A stretch of DNA of 61,178 nt from Nocardia cerradoensis NBRC 101014 (GCF_000308535.1 NZ_BAFW01000161.1:1-61178), one strand, 5' to 3'; numbered from the stretch's first letter, positions 9,180 through 18,199 are shown. A program made the numbers and translations. Notes: generated from the sequence alone by a model not told the origin.

Positions 9180-10082
9180 TTACCAGCCGCGCTCGGCGAG
9201 GCGGTGGGGCTCCGGAATCTCCTCGACGTTGATGCCGACCATGGCCTCACCCAGTCCGCGCGACACCTTGGCGAGCACATCGGGGTCGTCGTAGAAGGTG
9301 GTGGCCTTCACGATGGCGGCGGCACGCTCGGCCGGGTTGCCGGATTTGAAGATGCCGGAGCCGACGAAGACACCCTCGGCGCCCAGCTGCATCATCATCG
9401 CGGCATCGGCGGGAGTGGCGATACCGCCGGCGGTGAACAGCACCACCGGCAGCTTGCCGGTCTCGGCGATCTCACGGACCAGCTCGTAGGGCGCCTGCAG
9501 CTCCTTGGCGGCCACGAACAGCTCGTCCTCGGGCAGCGACTGCAGGTGGCGGATCTCGCCGCGGATCTTGCGCATGTGAGTGGTCGCGTTGGATACGTCG
9601 CCGGTGCCGGCCTCACCCTTGGAGCGGATCATCGCCGCGCCCTCGGTGATGCGGCGCAGCGCCTCGCCCAGGTTGGTGGCGCCGCAGACGAACGGCACGG
9701 TGAACTGCCACTTGTCGATGTGGTTGGCGTAGTCGGCGGGGGTCAGCACCTCGGACTCGTCGATGTAGTCGACGCCGAGGCTCTGCAGGATCTGCGCCTC
9801 GACGAAGTGGCCGATGCGCGCCTTGGCCATGACCGGGATGGAGACGGCGTTGACGATGCCGTCGATCAGGTCCGGGTCGCTCATCCGCGCGACGCCGCCC
9901 TGGGCGCGGATGTCGGCGGGAACCCGCTCGAGCGCCATCACCGCGACCGCGCCGGCATCCTCGGCGATCTTGGCCTGATCGGCGGTGACGACGTCCATGA
10001 TCACCCCGCCCTTGAGCATCTCGGCCATGCCGCGCTTCACGCGGGCGGTGCCGGTCGTCGAGGTGGTGTCGGGCGTTGTCAC
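9180..10082 (-). CDS. pdxS: Pyridoxal 5'-phosphate synthase, lyase subunit PdxS
   Basis: A 300-residue TIM-barrel subunit that makes PLP from ribose 5-phosphate, glyceraldehyde 3-phosphate and ammonia from PdxT. Diagnostic segments are [33 protein letters not shown] with the catalytic lysine, and [29 protein letters not shown] chose the GTG at 10082 because AGGAG lies 7 nt upstream; an in-frame TTG at 10088 would be only about 1 nt from it. It is separated from pdxT/tesB by accessory genes. Confidence 0.96.
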   Translation of the reverse strand: MTTPDTTSTTGTARVKRGMAEMLKGGVIMDVVTADQAKIAEDAGAVAVMALERVPADIRAQGGVARMSDPDLIDGIVNAVSIPVMAKARIGHFVEAQILQSLGVDYIDESEVLTPADYANHIDKWQFTVPFVCGATNLGEALRRITEGAAMIRSKGEAGTGDVSNATTHMRKIRGEIRHLQSLPEDELFVAAKELQAPYELVREIAETGKLPVVLFTAGGIATPADAAMMMQLGAEGVFVGSGIFKSGNPAERAAAIVKATTFYDDPDVLAKVSRGLGEAMVGINVEEIPEPHRLAERGW

Positions 10083-10145
10083 GGGCAAACTCCTGATTAT
10101 CGGGGATTCGTTCGAGGAGGCATCGCTGCGATGCGAACCTCCACG

Positions 10146-10151
10146 ATTCTA
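10146..10151 (-). promoter_or_regulatory. Candidate -10 of the pdxS promoter
   Basis: TAGAAT on the minus strand, about 64 bp upstream of the pdxS GTG. No convincing -35 is seen at 17-18 bp; an inverted repeat at 10178-10200 sits where an activator would bind. Confidence 0.45.
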
Positions 10152-10177
10152 GGCGCCCCGATCAGGCCACTAGATAG

Positions 10178-10200
10178 CCAGTCCGAGAGCACTGGACTGG
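10178..10200. promoter_or_regulatory. Inverted repeat upstream of pdxS
   Basis: CCAGTCC, 9-nt spacer, GGACTGG: a perfect 7-bp dyad just upstream of the candidate pdxS promoter. In some actinobacteria pdxST is activated by the MocR-type regulator PdxR, but no pdxR is in this window and the site is not a known PdxR box. Confidence 0.45.
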
Positions 10201-10326
10201 TCCGCCGCCCGCGGCCGGGATCGCACCCCGGGCCGGGCGGCCGCTACGGCGTCGCTACGGGCGCGCCGAATGCGGGTACCCGTGGCGCCGGACGGTGCGA
10301 AACCGCAGGCCGGCGCCACCTGTTCG

Positions 10327-10425
10327 TCAGATCGGGTCGACGACGAACAGCTGCGCCCAGTACGTCGCGGCCTGCTCGCCGATATACGGCAGCAGGAAGT
10401 CGTACAGCAGATAGGACATAGGCAT
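10327..10425 (-). CDS. Small hydrophobic protein of 32 (or 30) residues, unknown
   Basis: A short reading frame preceded by a strong Shine-Dalgarno GGAGGTGAGG. There are two in-frame ATGs, at 10425 and 10419. The product is rich in aromatic and aliphatic residues (SYLLYDFLLPYIGEQ, then TYWAQLFVVDPI) and could be a single membrane-associated helix or a leader-type peptide. It lies downstream of tetR (160-bp gap) and upstream of pdxS on the same strand. I do not recognise a family. The good ribosome site and non-random composition argue that it is translated. Confidence 0.5.
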   Translation of the reverse strand: MPMSYLLYDFLLPYIGEQAATYWAQLFVVDPI

Positions 10426-10585
10426 TCGGTACCTCACCTCCACACACCGGTTCGCCGGATTCGGTGTGCGGCAAACCGGTTTCGACCCTAACCGATGGTG
10501 ACCTGTCACACACCGGCAACGGCCGGGTATCAGCCAGATCGGCGGGTTTCCGACGAAATGCGTTGACCGCCAACGCGTCCCGCCG

Positions 10586-11200
10586 TCACGCCGCACCCAG
10601 CAGCGGCTCGAGCAGTCCGACGGCGACGACCCGGATCTGGTCCAGCGCCCGTTCGACCGGCCCGGTCGGCTGGAACAGATGACTGAGGGCAAGGCGCACA
10701 ACGGTTTCGGCGACCGACGCCAACTCCTCCTCGCCCACCGACGCCAGCTCGTATTGCGCGCGAACCGTCGCGGTCACCGCGGCGATCGCCCGGCCGAGCA
10801 CCGGTTCCGGTTCGGTCATCAGCGCCGGCAACAGCGCGGTATCGGGTGCCGAGCGGCCCGCCAGCACCGCTTTCAGCAGCATATTGTCCGCACCGCTGCG
10901 CAGGGTGAACTCCACGGCCGCGATCAGGCCGGCGATCACATCGTCGGGGTGGGCCGCCAGCTGCTCGGCGATACCGACCAGGAAGACGTCCACCTCGTTC
11001 GCGATCACCACCTCGGCGAGGTCCTGTTTGGTGCCGATCTCCTTGTACAGCACCGGCCGGCTGACGCCGACCTCCTTGGCCACCCGCGACATGTTCACCG
11101 CGCCCCAGCCCTCGGTACAGACCAGCCCGCGAGCGGTCTCGATGACGCGCTCGCGCAGCAGTCGGCGCATATCGGACTGGAAGTTCGGCGCGGTAGCCAC
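10586..11200 (-). CDS. TetR family regulator, divergent from alkB
   Basis: A 204-residue TetR protein. The HTH lies at residues ~10-55 (RVIETARGLVCTEGWGAVNMSRVAKEVGVSRPVLYKEIGTKQDL). The C-terminal ligand domain is helical. GTG at 11200 gives a normal TetR N terminus; the frame extends to a TTG at 11245 that overlaps the promoter. In actinomycete alkane clusters a TetR (AlkU) usually follows the rubredoxin genes; here a TetR is divergent upstream instead. It probably senses alkane-derived acids or acyl-CoA (inference). Confidence 0.88.
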   Translation of the reverse strand: MATAPNFQSDMRRLLRERVIETARGLVCTEGWGAVNMSRVAKEVGVSRPVLYKEIGTKQDLAEVVIANEVDVFLVGIAEQLAAHPDDVIAGLIAAVEFTLRSGADNMLLKAVLAGRSAPDTALLPALMTEPEPVLGRAIAAVTATVRAQYELASVGEEELASVAETVVRLALSHLFQPTGPVERALDQIRVVAVGLLEPLLGAA

Positions 11201-11238
11201 GCCCACGATCGTACACGGACCACGAAAATGTTCGACTA

Positions 11239-11267
11239 TTGACAACTAGTAGGTATCTGTATTCAAT
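11239..11267 (+). promoter_or_regulatory. Candidate sigma-A promoter of the alkB operon
   Basis: A -35 TTGACA (11239-11244), 17-bp spacer and -10 TTCAAT (11262-11267). The minus strand reads TTGTCA over almost the same bases, so the divergent promoters may overlap. Predicted start near 11274. Confidence 0.55.
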
Positions 11268-11271
11268 GAGA

Positions 11272-11298
11272 ACACTTCTTCGGAAAGTGTAAATACAC
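11272..11298 (+). promoter_or_regulatory. Stem-loop with cTTCGg loop overlapping a GTGTA-N2-TACAC dyad in the alkB leader
   Basis: ACACTT (11272-11277) pairs with AAGTGT (11285-11290) around C-TTCG-G plus one bulged A. This is a very stable tetraloop near the 5' end of the predicted transcript. GTGTAAATACAC (11287-11298) is a second perfect dyad overlapping its right arm. Either could be the TetR operator or an mRNA stability element. Confidence 0.45.
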
Positions 11299-11411
11299 CG
11301 AGGTGGGCGCGCCGCCGCCCCGGCCCCGTCCGCGCACTCCGTCCGCGCACTCTGTCCGCCGGACGCACCGTTCCGCCGCGCATTCCGCGCACCGTTCGTG
11401 AGGAGAATTTC

Positions 11412-12635
11412 GTGACCACATCCCGAATCGGCGATCCGGCCCGGACCGCGCCGCCGCAGTGGCGCGACCGCAAACGCCATCTCTGGCTGTTCGGCCTCGT
11501 CCCGCCGACCGCGGTCCTGCTCGCCACCGGCCTGGTGTGGCTGTTCAACCAGCTGGGCTGGCACCACGCGGCGCCGGTGTGGTGGTGGATCGGACCGCTG
11601 CTGGTGTACGTGCTGCTGCCGATCCTCGACCGATTCTTCGGGCCCGACGGGCAGAATCCGCCCGACGAGGTGATGGAACAGCTCGAGAACGACCGGTACT
11701 ACCGCTACTGCGTCTACGCCTACATCCCGTTCCAGCTGCTCAGCCTGGTGTTCGCCTGCTATCTGTGGAGCGCGGTCGATCTGTCCTGGCTGGGCGTCGA
11801 CGGCGGGCTGAGCCTGGTGTCCAAGATCGGCCTGGCTCTGAGCATCGGCACCATGGGCGGTGTCGGCATCAACACCGCGCACGAACTCGGCCACAAGAAG
11901 GACGAACTGGAGCGCTGGCTGTCGAAGATCACGCTGGCGCAGACGTTCTACGGCCACTTCTACATCGAGCACAACCGCGGCCACCACGTGCGGGTGGCGA
12001 CACCGGAGGATCCGGCCAGTTCCCGGTTCGGCGAATCGTTCTGGACCTTCCTGCCGCGCAGCGTGTGGGGCAGCCTGCGCTCGTCGTGGTCGCTCGAGAA
12101 GTCCCGGCTGCAGCGAATGGGCAAGCGGCCGTGGACGATTCACAACGACGTGCTCAACGCGTGGCTGATGTCGGTGGTGCTGTGGGGCGCGCTGGCCGCG
12201 GTCTTCGGTCCCGGGGTGCTGCCGTTCCTGGTGTTGCAGGCGGTCTACGGATTCTCGCTGCTGGAGACGGTCAACTATCTCGAGCACTACGGTCTGCTGC
12301 GGCAGCGCACGGCCGCCGGGCGCTACGAACGCTGCACGCCGGAGCACAGCTGGAACTCCGACCACATCGTCACCAACATCTTCCTCTACCACCTGCAGCG
12401 CCACAGCGACCATCACGCCAACCCCACCCGGCGCTATCAGACGCTGCGCAGTATGGACGGCGCACCCAATCTGCCCAGCGGCTACGCCAGCATGATCACC
12501 GTCGCCTATTTCCCGCCGCTGTGGCGCCGCGTGATGGACAAGCGGGTGCTCGCCCACTACGGCGGTGACATCACCCGCGTGAACGTCCAGCCCGGCAAGC
12601 GCGATCGGATCCTCGCGAAGTACGGGGTGGCCTGA
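11412..12635 (+). CDS. alkB: Alkane 1-monooxygenase AlkB
   Basis: A 407-residue integral-membrane di-iron hydroxylase that oxidises n-alkanes to 1-alkanols with O2 and electrons from rubredoxin. About six TM helices are visible. The His boxes are intact: HELGH (157-161), EHNRGHH (186-192) and HSDHH (331-335), plus the AlkB signature NYLEHYGL (288-295). GTG start with AGGAG 7 nt upstream. The stop overlaps the rubredoxin start (TGATG), so the genes are translationally coupled. It is divergent from a TetR gene. Confidence 0.96.
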   Translation: MTTSRIGDPARTAPPQWRDRKRHLWLFGLVPPTAVLLATGLVWLFNQLGWHHAAPVWWWIGPLLVYVLLPILDRFFGPDGQNPPDEVMEQLENDRYYRYCVYAYIPFQLLSLVFACYLWSAVDLSWLGVDGGLSLVSKIGLALSIGTMGGVGINTAHELGHKKDELERWLSKITLAQTFYGHFYIEHNRGHHVRVATPEDPASSRFGESFWTFLPRSVWGSLRSSWSLEKSRLQRMGKRPWTIHNDVLNAWLMSVVLWGALAAVFGPGVLPFLVLQAVYGFSLLETVNYLEHYGLLRQRTAAGRYERCTPEHSWNSDHIVTNIFLYHLQRHSDHHANPTRRYQTLRSMDGAPNLPSGYASMITVAYFPPLWRRVMDKRVLAHYGGDITRVNVQPGKRDRILAKYGVA

Positions 12636-12832
12636 TGTCCCGATTCCGTTGCCCCGTCTGCGATTACGTGTACGACGAATCCGACGGCGCCCCGCGCGAG
12701 GGCTTCCCACCCGGCACCGCGTGGTCCGCGATTCCCGAGGACTGGTGCTGCCCCGACTGCGGCGTGCGGGAGAAGCCGGATTTCCTCGCCGAGCTCGCAA
12801 CCCACGACCCGACCCCGACGAAAGGCCCCTGA
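12635..12832 (+). CDS. rubA1: Rubredoxin (first, likely AlkG1-type)
   Basis: A 65-residue one-iron electron carrier. Ligand pairs are CPVC (C6, C9) and CPDC (C39, C42), with an additional adjacent Cys38. It has an extended acidic/proline C-terminal tail ([12 protein letters not shown]). Tandem rubredoxins are usual in actinomycete alkane clusters; the first type is known to be unable to replace the functional AlkG2 type in electron transfer to AlkB. Confidence 0.93.
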   Translation: MSRFRCPVCDYVYDESDGAPREGFPPGTAWSAIPEDWCCPDCGVREKPDFLAELATHDPTPTKGP

Positions 12833-12833
12833 C

Positions 12834-13016
12834 ATGACCGACTACAAGCTGTTCCGTTGCCTGCAATGCGGATTCGAATACGACGAGGCCCTCGGCTGGC
12901 CCGAGGACGGCATCGCGCCCGGCACCCGCTGGGACGACATTCCCGACGACTGGTCCTGCCCCGACTGCGGTGCGGCCAAGGCGGATTTCGAGATGGTCGA
13001 GGTCAGCCGCGCATGA
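12834..13016 (+). CDS. rubA2: Rubredoxin (second, likely AlkG2-type electron donor)
   Basis: A 60-residue rubredoxin with ligand pairs CLQC (C9, C12) and CPDC (C42, C45). It starts 1 nt after the stop of the first rubredoxin, and its stop overlaps the reductase start by 4 nt (ATGA). By analogy with characterised pairs it passes electrons from the reductase to AlkB. Confidence 0.93.
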   Translation: MTDYKLFRCLQCGFEYDEALGWPEDGIAPGTRWDDIPDDWSCPDCGAAKADFEMVEVSRA

Positions 13017-14245
13017 CCGGACGCATCGTCATCGTGGGCGCCGGGATCGCGGGCGCGACCGCCGCCCGCACCCTGCGCACCGAGGGCTACACCGGCGAGA
13101 TCGTCCTGCTCGGCGCCGAGGACCGGCTGCCCTACCGCCGCCCGATGGTCTCGAAGGAGTTGCTCGCCGGCACCGCGAACGAACGCCGGCTGCTGCTCGA
13201 GTCCGCGCAGTCGTGGCGCGAACTCGAGGTCGAGTTGCGCCTGGGGACCACGGTCGAGGGCATCGACGTCGACCGCGACCGCATACATCTGGGCACCGGC
13301 GAAACCCTCGGCTACGACGCGCTCGTGCTCGCCACGGGCGCCCGCGCCCGGGAACTGCCCGGCCCCGAATCGGGCGCGTACACGCTGCGGACCGCCGCGG
13401 ATGTCGACGCGTTGCGTGCGGCCGTGATGACCGGTGGATCGCTGCTCGTGGTGGGTGGCGGCCTGGTCGGATGCGAAGCCGCCGCGACGGCGCGCGGGCT
13501 GGGGGCTGCGGTGACGATCGTGCACGCGGCCGACGCGCCCCTGGATCGGGTGGCGGCGCGAGTGATCGGCGAGTACTGCCGAAATCTGCACGCCGACAAC
13601 GGCGTCGACATCCACGACGCGATCGTGCTGGACCGGATCGACGGTGGCGGTGGCGATGTCACAGCCACCGCCGTCGACGGACGTCGGTGGACCGCCGCGG
13701 CGGTCCTCGTCGCGATCGGCGCGGAACCGGATACCGGATTGGCACGGCAGGCCGGACTCGCCGTCGGCGACGGCATCCTCGTCGACGAGTCCCACACCAC
13801 CTCGGCACCGAACATCTTCGCTGCCGGTGACGCCGCGGCCGTCTACGATCCGGAATTCGGGGTCCACCGGCGCACCGAACAGTGGAACAGCGCCCAGGCA
13901 CACGGCGTCGCCGTCGCGAACTCGGTTCTCGGACAACCTGTTCCGGCCGAGGAGGTCACCTGGGGCTGGACAACCCAGTACGGCGTCACCATGCAATTCG
14001 CCGGGCGCCCGCAGCCCGAGGACGAGGTCGTGGTCCGCACCACCGGCACCCCCGGCCGATTCCTCGCCCTGAGCCTGCGCGCCGGGCGCCTGGTCGCCGC
14101 CGCGGCCGTCGCCTGCCCGGCCGAGCTGCGCACCGCTCGCACTCTCATCGCGGCCCACACCACGCACCCCGTCGAAACCTGGTCCGACGCGACCATTCCC
14201 CTGCAGGAGCTGGCCGTCGCGACCGAGTTGTCGAGCCACCCCTGA
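13013..14245 (+). CDS. rubB: Rubredoxin-NAD(+) reductase (FAD)
   Basis: A 410-residue ferredoxin/rubredoxin reductase-type flavoprotein. The FAD dinucleotide fold is [14 protein letters not shown] near residue 8, then the conserved [13 protein letters not shown]. The NAD fold is [19 protein letters not shown] near 145, and the second FAD motif is [13 protein letters not shown] near 265. It completes the NADH to rubredoxin to AlkB chain. It converges on the NUDIX gene over a 111-bp gap that holds only a short GAGCGG-GT-CCGCTC hairpin (14248-14261). Confidence 0.94.
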   Translation: MTGRIVIVGAGIAGATAARTLRTEGYTGEIVLLGAEDRLPYRRPMVSKELLAGTANERRLLLESAQSWRELEVELRLGTTVEGIDVDRDRIHLGTGETLGYDALVLATGARARELPGPESGAYTLRTAADVDALRAAVMTGGSLLVVGGGLVGCEAAATARGLGAAVTIVHAADAPLDRVAARVIGEYCRNLHADNGVDIHDAIVLDRIDGGGGDVTATAVDGRRWTAAAVLVAIGAEPDTGLARQAGLAVGDGILVDESHTTSAPNIFAAGDAAAVYDPEFGVHRRTEQWNSAQAHGVAVANSVLGQPVPAEEVTWGWTTQYGVTMQFAGRPQPEDEVVVRTTGTPGRFLALSLRAGRLVAAAAVACPAELRTARTLIAAHTTHPVETWSDATIPLQELAVATELSSHP

Positions 14246-14356
14246 CCGAGCGGGTCCGCTCCGCGCACGGCGGCGCAGCGTGTCACACCGGAGGCAGGCC
14301 CTGGAGCGCCACCCGGCCGGCTCCGCACCACATCCCGATCACGCCCGAGCCGCGGC

Positions 14357-15403
14357 TCAGCGGATGGACCGGACCTCGGGCTCGATATCGGAACCGGCGG
14401 CGGCGAGCGCCTCGGCCAGCAGATTGTCCAGGTGGTACGGGTACACCGTTTCCCCGATCCGGTCGAGTTCGGCGATATCCGGTGGCAGGCACCAGCGGTA
14501 GGCGGTCACGCAGCGGCGTTCCCAGACGGTCGGGTCGGCGGGTTTCGGATCGAACCAGCGCACCCGGGCGACGAAGAACAATTCCTCGGAGCGGATCAGC
14601 TCGCCGTTGAACGGGAAGACCGCGACCCGCCGCCAGATCGGGCCGCGCAGCAGCGTGGAGTCCAGCGCCAGACCCGTTTCCTCCCACACCTCGCGCACCG
14701 CCGCGGTCCGCAGCGTCTCCCCCGGTTCGATGCCACCGCCGACGGTGAACCAGAACGGCGAATCGGGAGTCTGCGGGTCGTGGCCACGCATCAGCAGCAC
14801 GCGGTCCTCGTCGTCGAGCAGCACCACGCGGGCCGAGGTGCGGACGGTGTCGACCTCGAGGCCGGTGGTCGCGGCGGGCGTGACCCGTTCCGCGATCTCG
14901 AAATAGGTGGGCAGCGGCGCGGTACCGCCGAGGTGCAGCAACCGCACCGGGCGACGGGTACGCAGCGCCAGGGTGTCGCGCACGGCGTCGTTGTGGAAGC
15001 GGCGCGCGATCAGAACCCGCGCCTCGGCATCGGCGAGTTCGGCCACCAGCTGCGGCCGCAGTGAGGTGATGTCGACGGCGGACAGCGCGGCCGCCAGCTG
15101 GTTCTCGGCCGTCTCCCGGTCGCTCCAGCCGGCGCGTTCGGCGCGGTCGGCCAGGGCGATCAGCCGCTTGGACTGCTCCGCGGCGGCGGACTCCGACATC
15201 GGCCCGGCCATCGAGATCGCGACCGTGCGGGCCACGACCGCGCGCCGCGCCAGGGCCGCCTCCAGCGCGTCGCGGGCCTGGTCACCGCGCACATGCAGCC
15301 GGTCGAGCCGGTTGGCGGTGGAGTAGGCCCAGACTCCGATGGCGATGATCACCGCCGCGATCAGCGCGAGGACCAGGATGGTCGTCGCGGAGAAGGTGAT
15401 CAT
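14357..15403 (-). CDS. Membrane-anchored NUDIX hydrolase with LemA-like N-terminal region
   Basis: A 348-residue protein. One TM helix is near residues 5-27, then a helical region (NRLDRLHVRGDQARDALEAALARRAVVART) resembles the start of LemA-type helical bundles. A NUDIX domain fills roughly residues 190-330, with the box GGGIEPGETLRTAAVREVWEETGL. The ATG overlaps the pimA stop (ATGA). It corresponds in position to Rv2609c of M. tuberculosis. The substrate is unknown; location at the membrane beside PIM synthesis suggests a nucleotide-sugar or lipid-nucleotide (inference). Confidence 0.85.
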   Translation of the reverse strand: MITFSATTILVLALIAAVIIAIGVWAYSTANRLDRLHVRGDQARDALEAALARRAVVARTVAISMAGPMSESAAAEQSKRLIALADRAERAGWSDRETAENQLAAALSAVDITSLRPQLVAELADAEARVLIARRFHNDAVRDTLALRTRRPVRLLHLGGTAPLPTYFEIAERVTPAATTGLEVDTVRTSARVVLLDDEDRVLLMRGHDPQTPDSPFWFTVGGGIEPGETLRTAAVREVWEETGLALDSTLLRGPIWRRVAVFPFNGELIRSEELFFVARVRWFDPKPADPTVWERRCVTAYRWCLPPDIAELDRIGETVYPYHLDNLLAEALAAAGSDIEPEVRSIR

Positions 15404-16524
15404 CCAGCGGTCCTCACCCGGGCGTCGCCGACGGTGACCGTCTCGTACACCCGCAGAATCTGTTCGGCCACGACCGGCCAATCATATTCGCCGACAACCT
15501 GATCCGCAGTACGCACCAGATCCTCGCGGCGGGTGCGATCGGTGAGCAATCCGTCGATCGCCTCGACCAGCGCCGCGGAATCACCCACCGGTACCAGCAC
15601 TCCCGCGGTCCCGTCGCGCAGCACCCGGCGGAAGGCGTCCAATTCGCTGGCCACCACGGCCGTTCCGGCGGCCATCGCCTCCACCAGCACGATGCCGAAG
15701 CTCTCACCGCCCAGATTCGGCGCGCAGTACACATCGGCACTGCGCATCGCGGACGCCTTCTCCGCATCCGAGACCTGACCGAGGAAACGCAGATGTCCGG
15801 CGTGTTCGCCCGCTTCCCGGCGCAGCCGTTCCTCGTCCCCGCGGCCGACGATCAGGATCTCCACATCGGGATGCCGGGCGACCAGTTTCGGCAGTGCGCC
15901 CAGCAGCACGGCCATCCCCTTGCGGGGCTCGTCGTAGCGGCCGAGGAACAGCACCGTCCCGCCCGCACGCGGATAACCCTGCAGCAGTGGCGCATTCGCG
16001 AACGCCGGCACATCGACCCCGTTGGGGATCTCGACCGCGTCGCTGCCCAGTGCCTCCACCTGCCAGCGCCGCGCCAGCTCCGACACCGCGATCCGCCCGC
16101 TGATCTTCTCGTGGTACGGCCGCAGCACCCCCTGGAAGGTCGCCAGCACCAGCGAGCGGGTGGTGGAGGTGTGGAAGGTGGCCACGATGGGCCCCTCGGC
16201 CACCTTCAGCGCCAGCATCGAGATACTCGGGGCGTTGGGTTCGTGGACGTGCAGGACCTCGAAGTCGCTGTCGGCGATCCAGCGCCGCAGCCGGGTGTAG
16301 GCGGTCGGCCCGAACGACAGCCGCGCCACCGACCCGTTGTAGGGAATCGCCACCGCCTTCCCGGCCGAGACGACGAATTCCGGCAGTTCGGTGTCGTCGG
16401 AGGCCGGCGCCAGCACGCTCACCTTGTGACCGCGCTCGATCAGCACCTGCGCCAACTCCACGACATGTGACTGCACACCGCCCGGTACGTCGAACGAGTA
16501 CGGGCAGACCATGCCGATTCTCAT
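15400..16524 (-). CDS. pimA: Phosphatidyl-myo-inositol alpha-mannosyltransferase PimA
   Basis: A 374-residue GT4 enzyme that transfers the first mannose from GDP-mannose to phosphatidylinositol on the cytoplasmic face of the membrane. The start MRIGMVCPYSFDVPGGVQSH carries the acceptor-side GGVQ loop. The GT4 E-x7-E motif appears in ESFGIVLVEAMAAG. It overlaps the acyltransferase upstream and the NUDIX gene downstream by ATGA. Order and strand match mycobacterial pimA. Confidence 0.96.
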   Translation of the reverse strand: MRIGMVCPYSFDVPGGVQSHVVELAQVLIERGHKVSVLAPASDDTELPEFVVSAGKAVAIPYNGSVARLSFGPTAYTRLRRWIADSDFEVLHVHEPNAPSISMLALKVAEGPIVATFHTSTTRSLVLATFQGVLRPYHEKISGRIAVSELARRWQVEALGSDAVEIPNGVDVPAFANAPLLQGYPRAGGTVLFLGRYDEPRKGMAVLLGALPKLVARHPDVEILIVGRGDEERLRREAGEHAGHLRFLGQVSDAEKASAMRSADVYCAPNLGGESFGIVLVEAMAAGTAVVASELDAFRRVLRDGTAGVLVPVGDSAALVEAIDGLLTDRTRREDLVRTADQVVGEYDWPVVAEQILRVYETVTVGDARVRTAG

Positions 16525-17513
16525 GACACCGCGTCTCCGGCGGACCGCTCATCGCCGCGCACGGCCCGCGCTGCCGCGATCCGCTCCAGGCGCTGGGCGG
16601 ACAGATCCCGCTCCCACAGCGGCTGCAGCATATGCCAGTCGGCGGGGTGTTCGGCGATATTGGCGGCGAACCGGTTCGCCAGCTGCTGGGTGGCCGCCGC
16701 GACCCCGGCCGAAACATCGAGTGGCGCTTCGGTTTTCAGTCCCCAGCCCTCGCGCCCCTGCTCGTCCACGGTGAACCAGGCGTGCACCGGCATCAGCGCG
16801 GCGCCGGTCTCGATGGCCAGTTTCGCCGCGCCCGCCGGCATCCAGGTGCGTTCGCCGAAGAATTCCACCGGCACACCCTTGCCCGTCAGGTCGCGCTCGC
16901 CCATCAGGCAGACCACCTTGTTGTCGCGCAACCGTTGCGCGAGCTGCCGGAACGGCGGCTGCTCCCCGCCGGTCAGCGGGAACACCTCGAACCCCAGGCT
17001 CTCCCGGTAGGCCACGAAGCGCTCGAACAGCGATTCCGGCTGCAGCCGTTCGGCCACCGTGGTGAGGCCGCCGTAGTGCTGCACCAGCCACACCCCGGCC
17101 ATATCCCAGTTTCCCGAATGCGGCAGCACGAAGACCACGCCGCGCCCCTGCGCCAGTGCCTCGTCGAGATGCTCGAGCCCGTCGGGGGGCGGCATGAGCG
17201 GCGAATCCGCCAGTGCCGCGTGATCGAGGGTCGGCAGCCGGAACGCCTCGCGCCAGTACCGGGCGTACGAGCGCATCGAGGCGTGGATCAGCTCGTCGGG
17301 CACCGCGAGCGGGTCGACGGCCAGCACCCGGGCCAGGTTGCGGCGCAATTGGTTCGGTCCCGCGCCGTGGTGGGCGGCACGGTTCGCGCGCCGGGCCGCC
17401 CAGTCGCCGCCGAAGTCGAACGCGCGGCGCGCGGTGCGTTCGGGCAGTCCCCGTACCAGTCGCCATCCGGCCGCATAGGCGCGGTCGGTCAACGCGGCCC
17501 TCATCTGCGTCAC
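16521..17513 (-). CDS. Phosphatidylinositol mannoside acyltransferase (PatA type)
   Basis: A 330-residue member of the lysophospholipid/lipid A acyltransferase family. The catalytic H-x4-D motif is seen in LPHSGNWDMAG near residue 135, and LMGERDLTGKGVPVEFFG follows. It acylates the 6-position of mannose on PIM1/PIM2. GTG start, 13 bp after pgsA. Its place between pgsA and pimA equals Rv2611c. Confidence 0.93.
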   Translation of the reverse strand: MTQMRAALTDRAYAAGWRLVRGLPERTARRAFDFGGDWAARRANRAAHHGAGPNQLRRNLARVLAVDPLAVPDELIHASMRSYARYWREAFRLPTLDHAALADSPLMPPPDGLEHLDEALAQGRGVVFVLPHSGNWDMAGVWLVQHYGGLTTVAERLQPESLFERFVAYRESLGFEVFPLTGGEQPPFRQLAQRLRDNKVVCLMGERDLTGKGVPVEFFGERTWMPAGAAKLAIETGAALMPVHAWFTVDEQGREGWGLKTEAPLDVSAGVAAATQQLANRFAANIAEHPADWHMLQPLWERDLSAQRLERIAAARAVRGDERSAGDAVS

Positions 17514-17526
17514 GCCCGTACCACCT

Positions 17527-18198
17527 TCATTTCGCCGTATCGGATTCGGCCTTGGTCACCGGCGCGATCACGTCGCGGGCACCGGCCGAATTCCGTACCG
17601 CCAGGACTCGCTGGAAGACTGTGACGATGCTCAGCACCGCCAGGATGTACATCGCCACATACACCGCGTAGGTGAGCCATTCGATGTCGAAATAGCCACC
17701 GATGCCGGTGAAGCCGGCCCCGACCAGCACGATCACCAGACGGTCGGGGCGTTCGATGATCCCGCCGTCGGCCGACAGCCCGCTCGCCTCCGCCCGCGCC
17801 TTGGCATAGGAGATCACCTGCGAGGTCACCAGGACCACCAGCGTCGCCACGAACAGGTGCTTGCTGTGCTCGTGATACACCGCCCACCAGGCGAGGGCGC
17901 CGAAGATGGCGCCGTCGGCCACGCGATCACAGGTGGCGTCGAGGACCGCACCGTATTTCGTGCCGCCGCCGCGGGCGCGGGCCATCGCCCCGTCGAGCAT
18001 GTCGAACATGACGAAGAGCCAGATCACCATCGTTCCCCAGAACAGGTGATCGGTCGGGAACAGCGTCACCGCGGCCACGATCGAGGCGGTGGTGCCGATC
18101 AGCGTCATCGTGTCGGGCGTGAGCCCGGTGCTCACCAGCGCCCGTCCCAGCGGCGCGGTCGCCTTGGCGAACGTCTCCCGACCGAAGAAGCTCAGCAC
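17527..18198 (-). CDS. pgsA: Phosphatidylinositol (phosphate) synthase, CDP-alcohol phosphatidyltransferase
   Basis: A 223-residue membrane enzyme. The CDP-alcohol signature D-G-x2-A-R-x8-G-x3-D-x3-D is complete in the stretch MLDGAMARARGGG through AVLDATCDRVAD, near residues 65-90. About six TM segments. It joins CDP-diacylglycerol to inositol (phosphate), giving the lipid that PimA mannosylates. GTG start 1 nt after the HIT stop codon. Confidence 0.93.
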   Translation of the reverse strand: MLSFFGRETFAKATAPLGRALVSTGLTPDTMTLIGTTASIVAAVTLFPTDHLFWGTMVIWLFVMFDMLDGAMARARGGGTKYGAVLDATCDRVADGAIFGALAWWAVYHEHSKHLFVATLVVLVTSQVISYAKARAEASGLSADGGIIERPDRLVIVLVGAGFTGIGGYFDIEWLTYAVYVAMYILAVLSIVTVFQRVLAVRNSAGARDVIAPVTKAESDTAK

Positions 18199-18199
18199 G

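Noticed and set aside
10327..10425. Mycofactocin-type precursor peptide
   Set aside because: Lacks the C-terminal IDGxCGVY motif and the mft genes are absent.
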